Assembly: GCA_002397345.1 (NCBI GenBank)
Contig: DHAH01000147.1
Span: forward strand, 297 to 5,755
Direction of reading: 5' to 3'
Source: Clostridiales bacterium UBA4959
Lineage (GTDB): Bacteria > Bacillota > Clostridia > Oscillospirales > CAG-272
Length of the DNA: 5,459 nucleotides
How positions within the stretch are numbered: position 1 is the stretch's first letter; the number at the start of each line of letters is the position of its first letter. Made by a program: the position numbers and the translations under genes. The notes beneath the pieces were generated by a model that saw only the letters and a list, made by a program, of their open reading frames with translations, made no database searches and had not been told where the DNA came from. Below are positions 5,419-5,459 of this stretch, piece after piece.

Positions 5419-5459
5419 GTAAAATATTCACCCATTATTGCGGGGTGTGGGGGGAGCGG

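Overview
The window most likely comes from a Firmicute of the class Clostridia, probably an uncultured Oscillospirales/Ruminococcaceae-type gut or rumen bacterium. The evidence is the sequence type of the release factor and topoisomerase, purine-rich Shine-Dalgarno sites, near-consensus sigma-A promoters, and GC-rich hairpin repeats between genes. The placement is inferred from protein and motif style, not from a search. All genes seen are on the + strand.

Layout: (1) 2-391 is the 3' end of prfA (peptide chain release factor 1), entering just before its GGQ motif. (2) 392-481 holds a hairpin-bearing intergenic repeat. (3) 482-1513 is a long-form Sua5/TsaC threonylcarbamoyl-AMP synthase, followed by a weak terminator-like hairpin. 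(4) 1585-1629 is a very strong promoter carrying nested inverted repeats. It drives 1650-2693, an uncharacterised 347-residue protein with a possible C39/BtrH-like Cys-His-Asp core, and probably also 2740-2958, a short HicB-like protein without a HicA partner. (5) 3001-5223 is a 740-residue GyrA/ParC-type topoisomerase subunit A, possibly with its own promoter over the hicB stop codon. (6) 5224-5459 has no gene. It holds a second copy of the hairpin repeat, a second hairpin with a 22-bp-spaced tandem repeat, and an extended -10 promoter pointing out of the window.

prfA, tsaC and the topoisomerase gene are housekeeping genes for translation termination, tRNA t6A modification and DNA topology. 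The middle pair is different: it is visibly richer in A+T (hicB is 82 G+C of 219 bases by hand count), has its own apparently regulated promoter, and has no obvious link to its neighbours. It looks like a small accessory insertion and is the best candidate here for undescribed biology. No CRISPR array, tRNA, rRNA, transposase or integrase was found.
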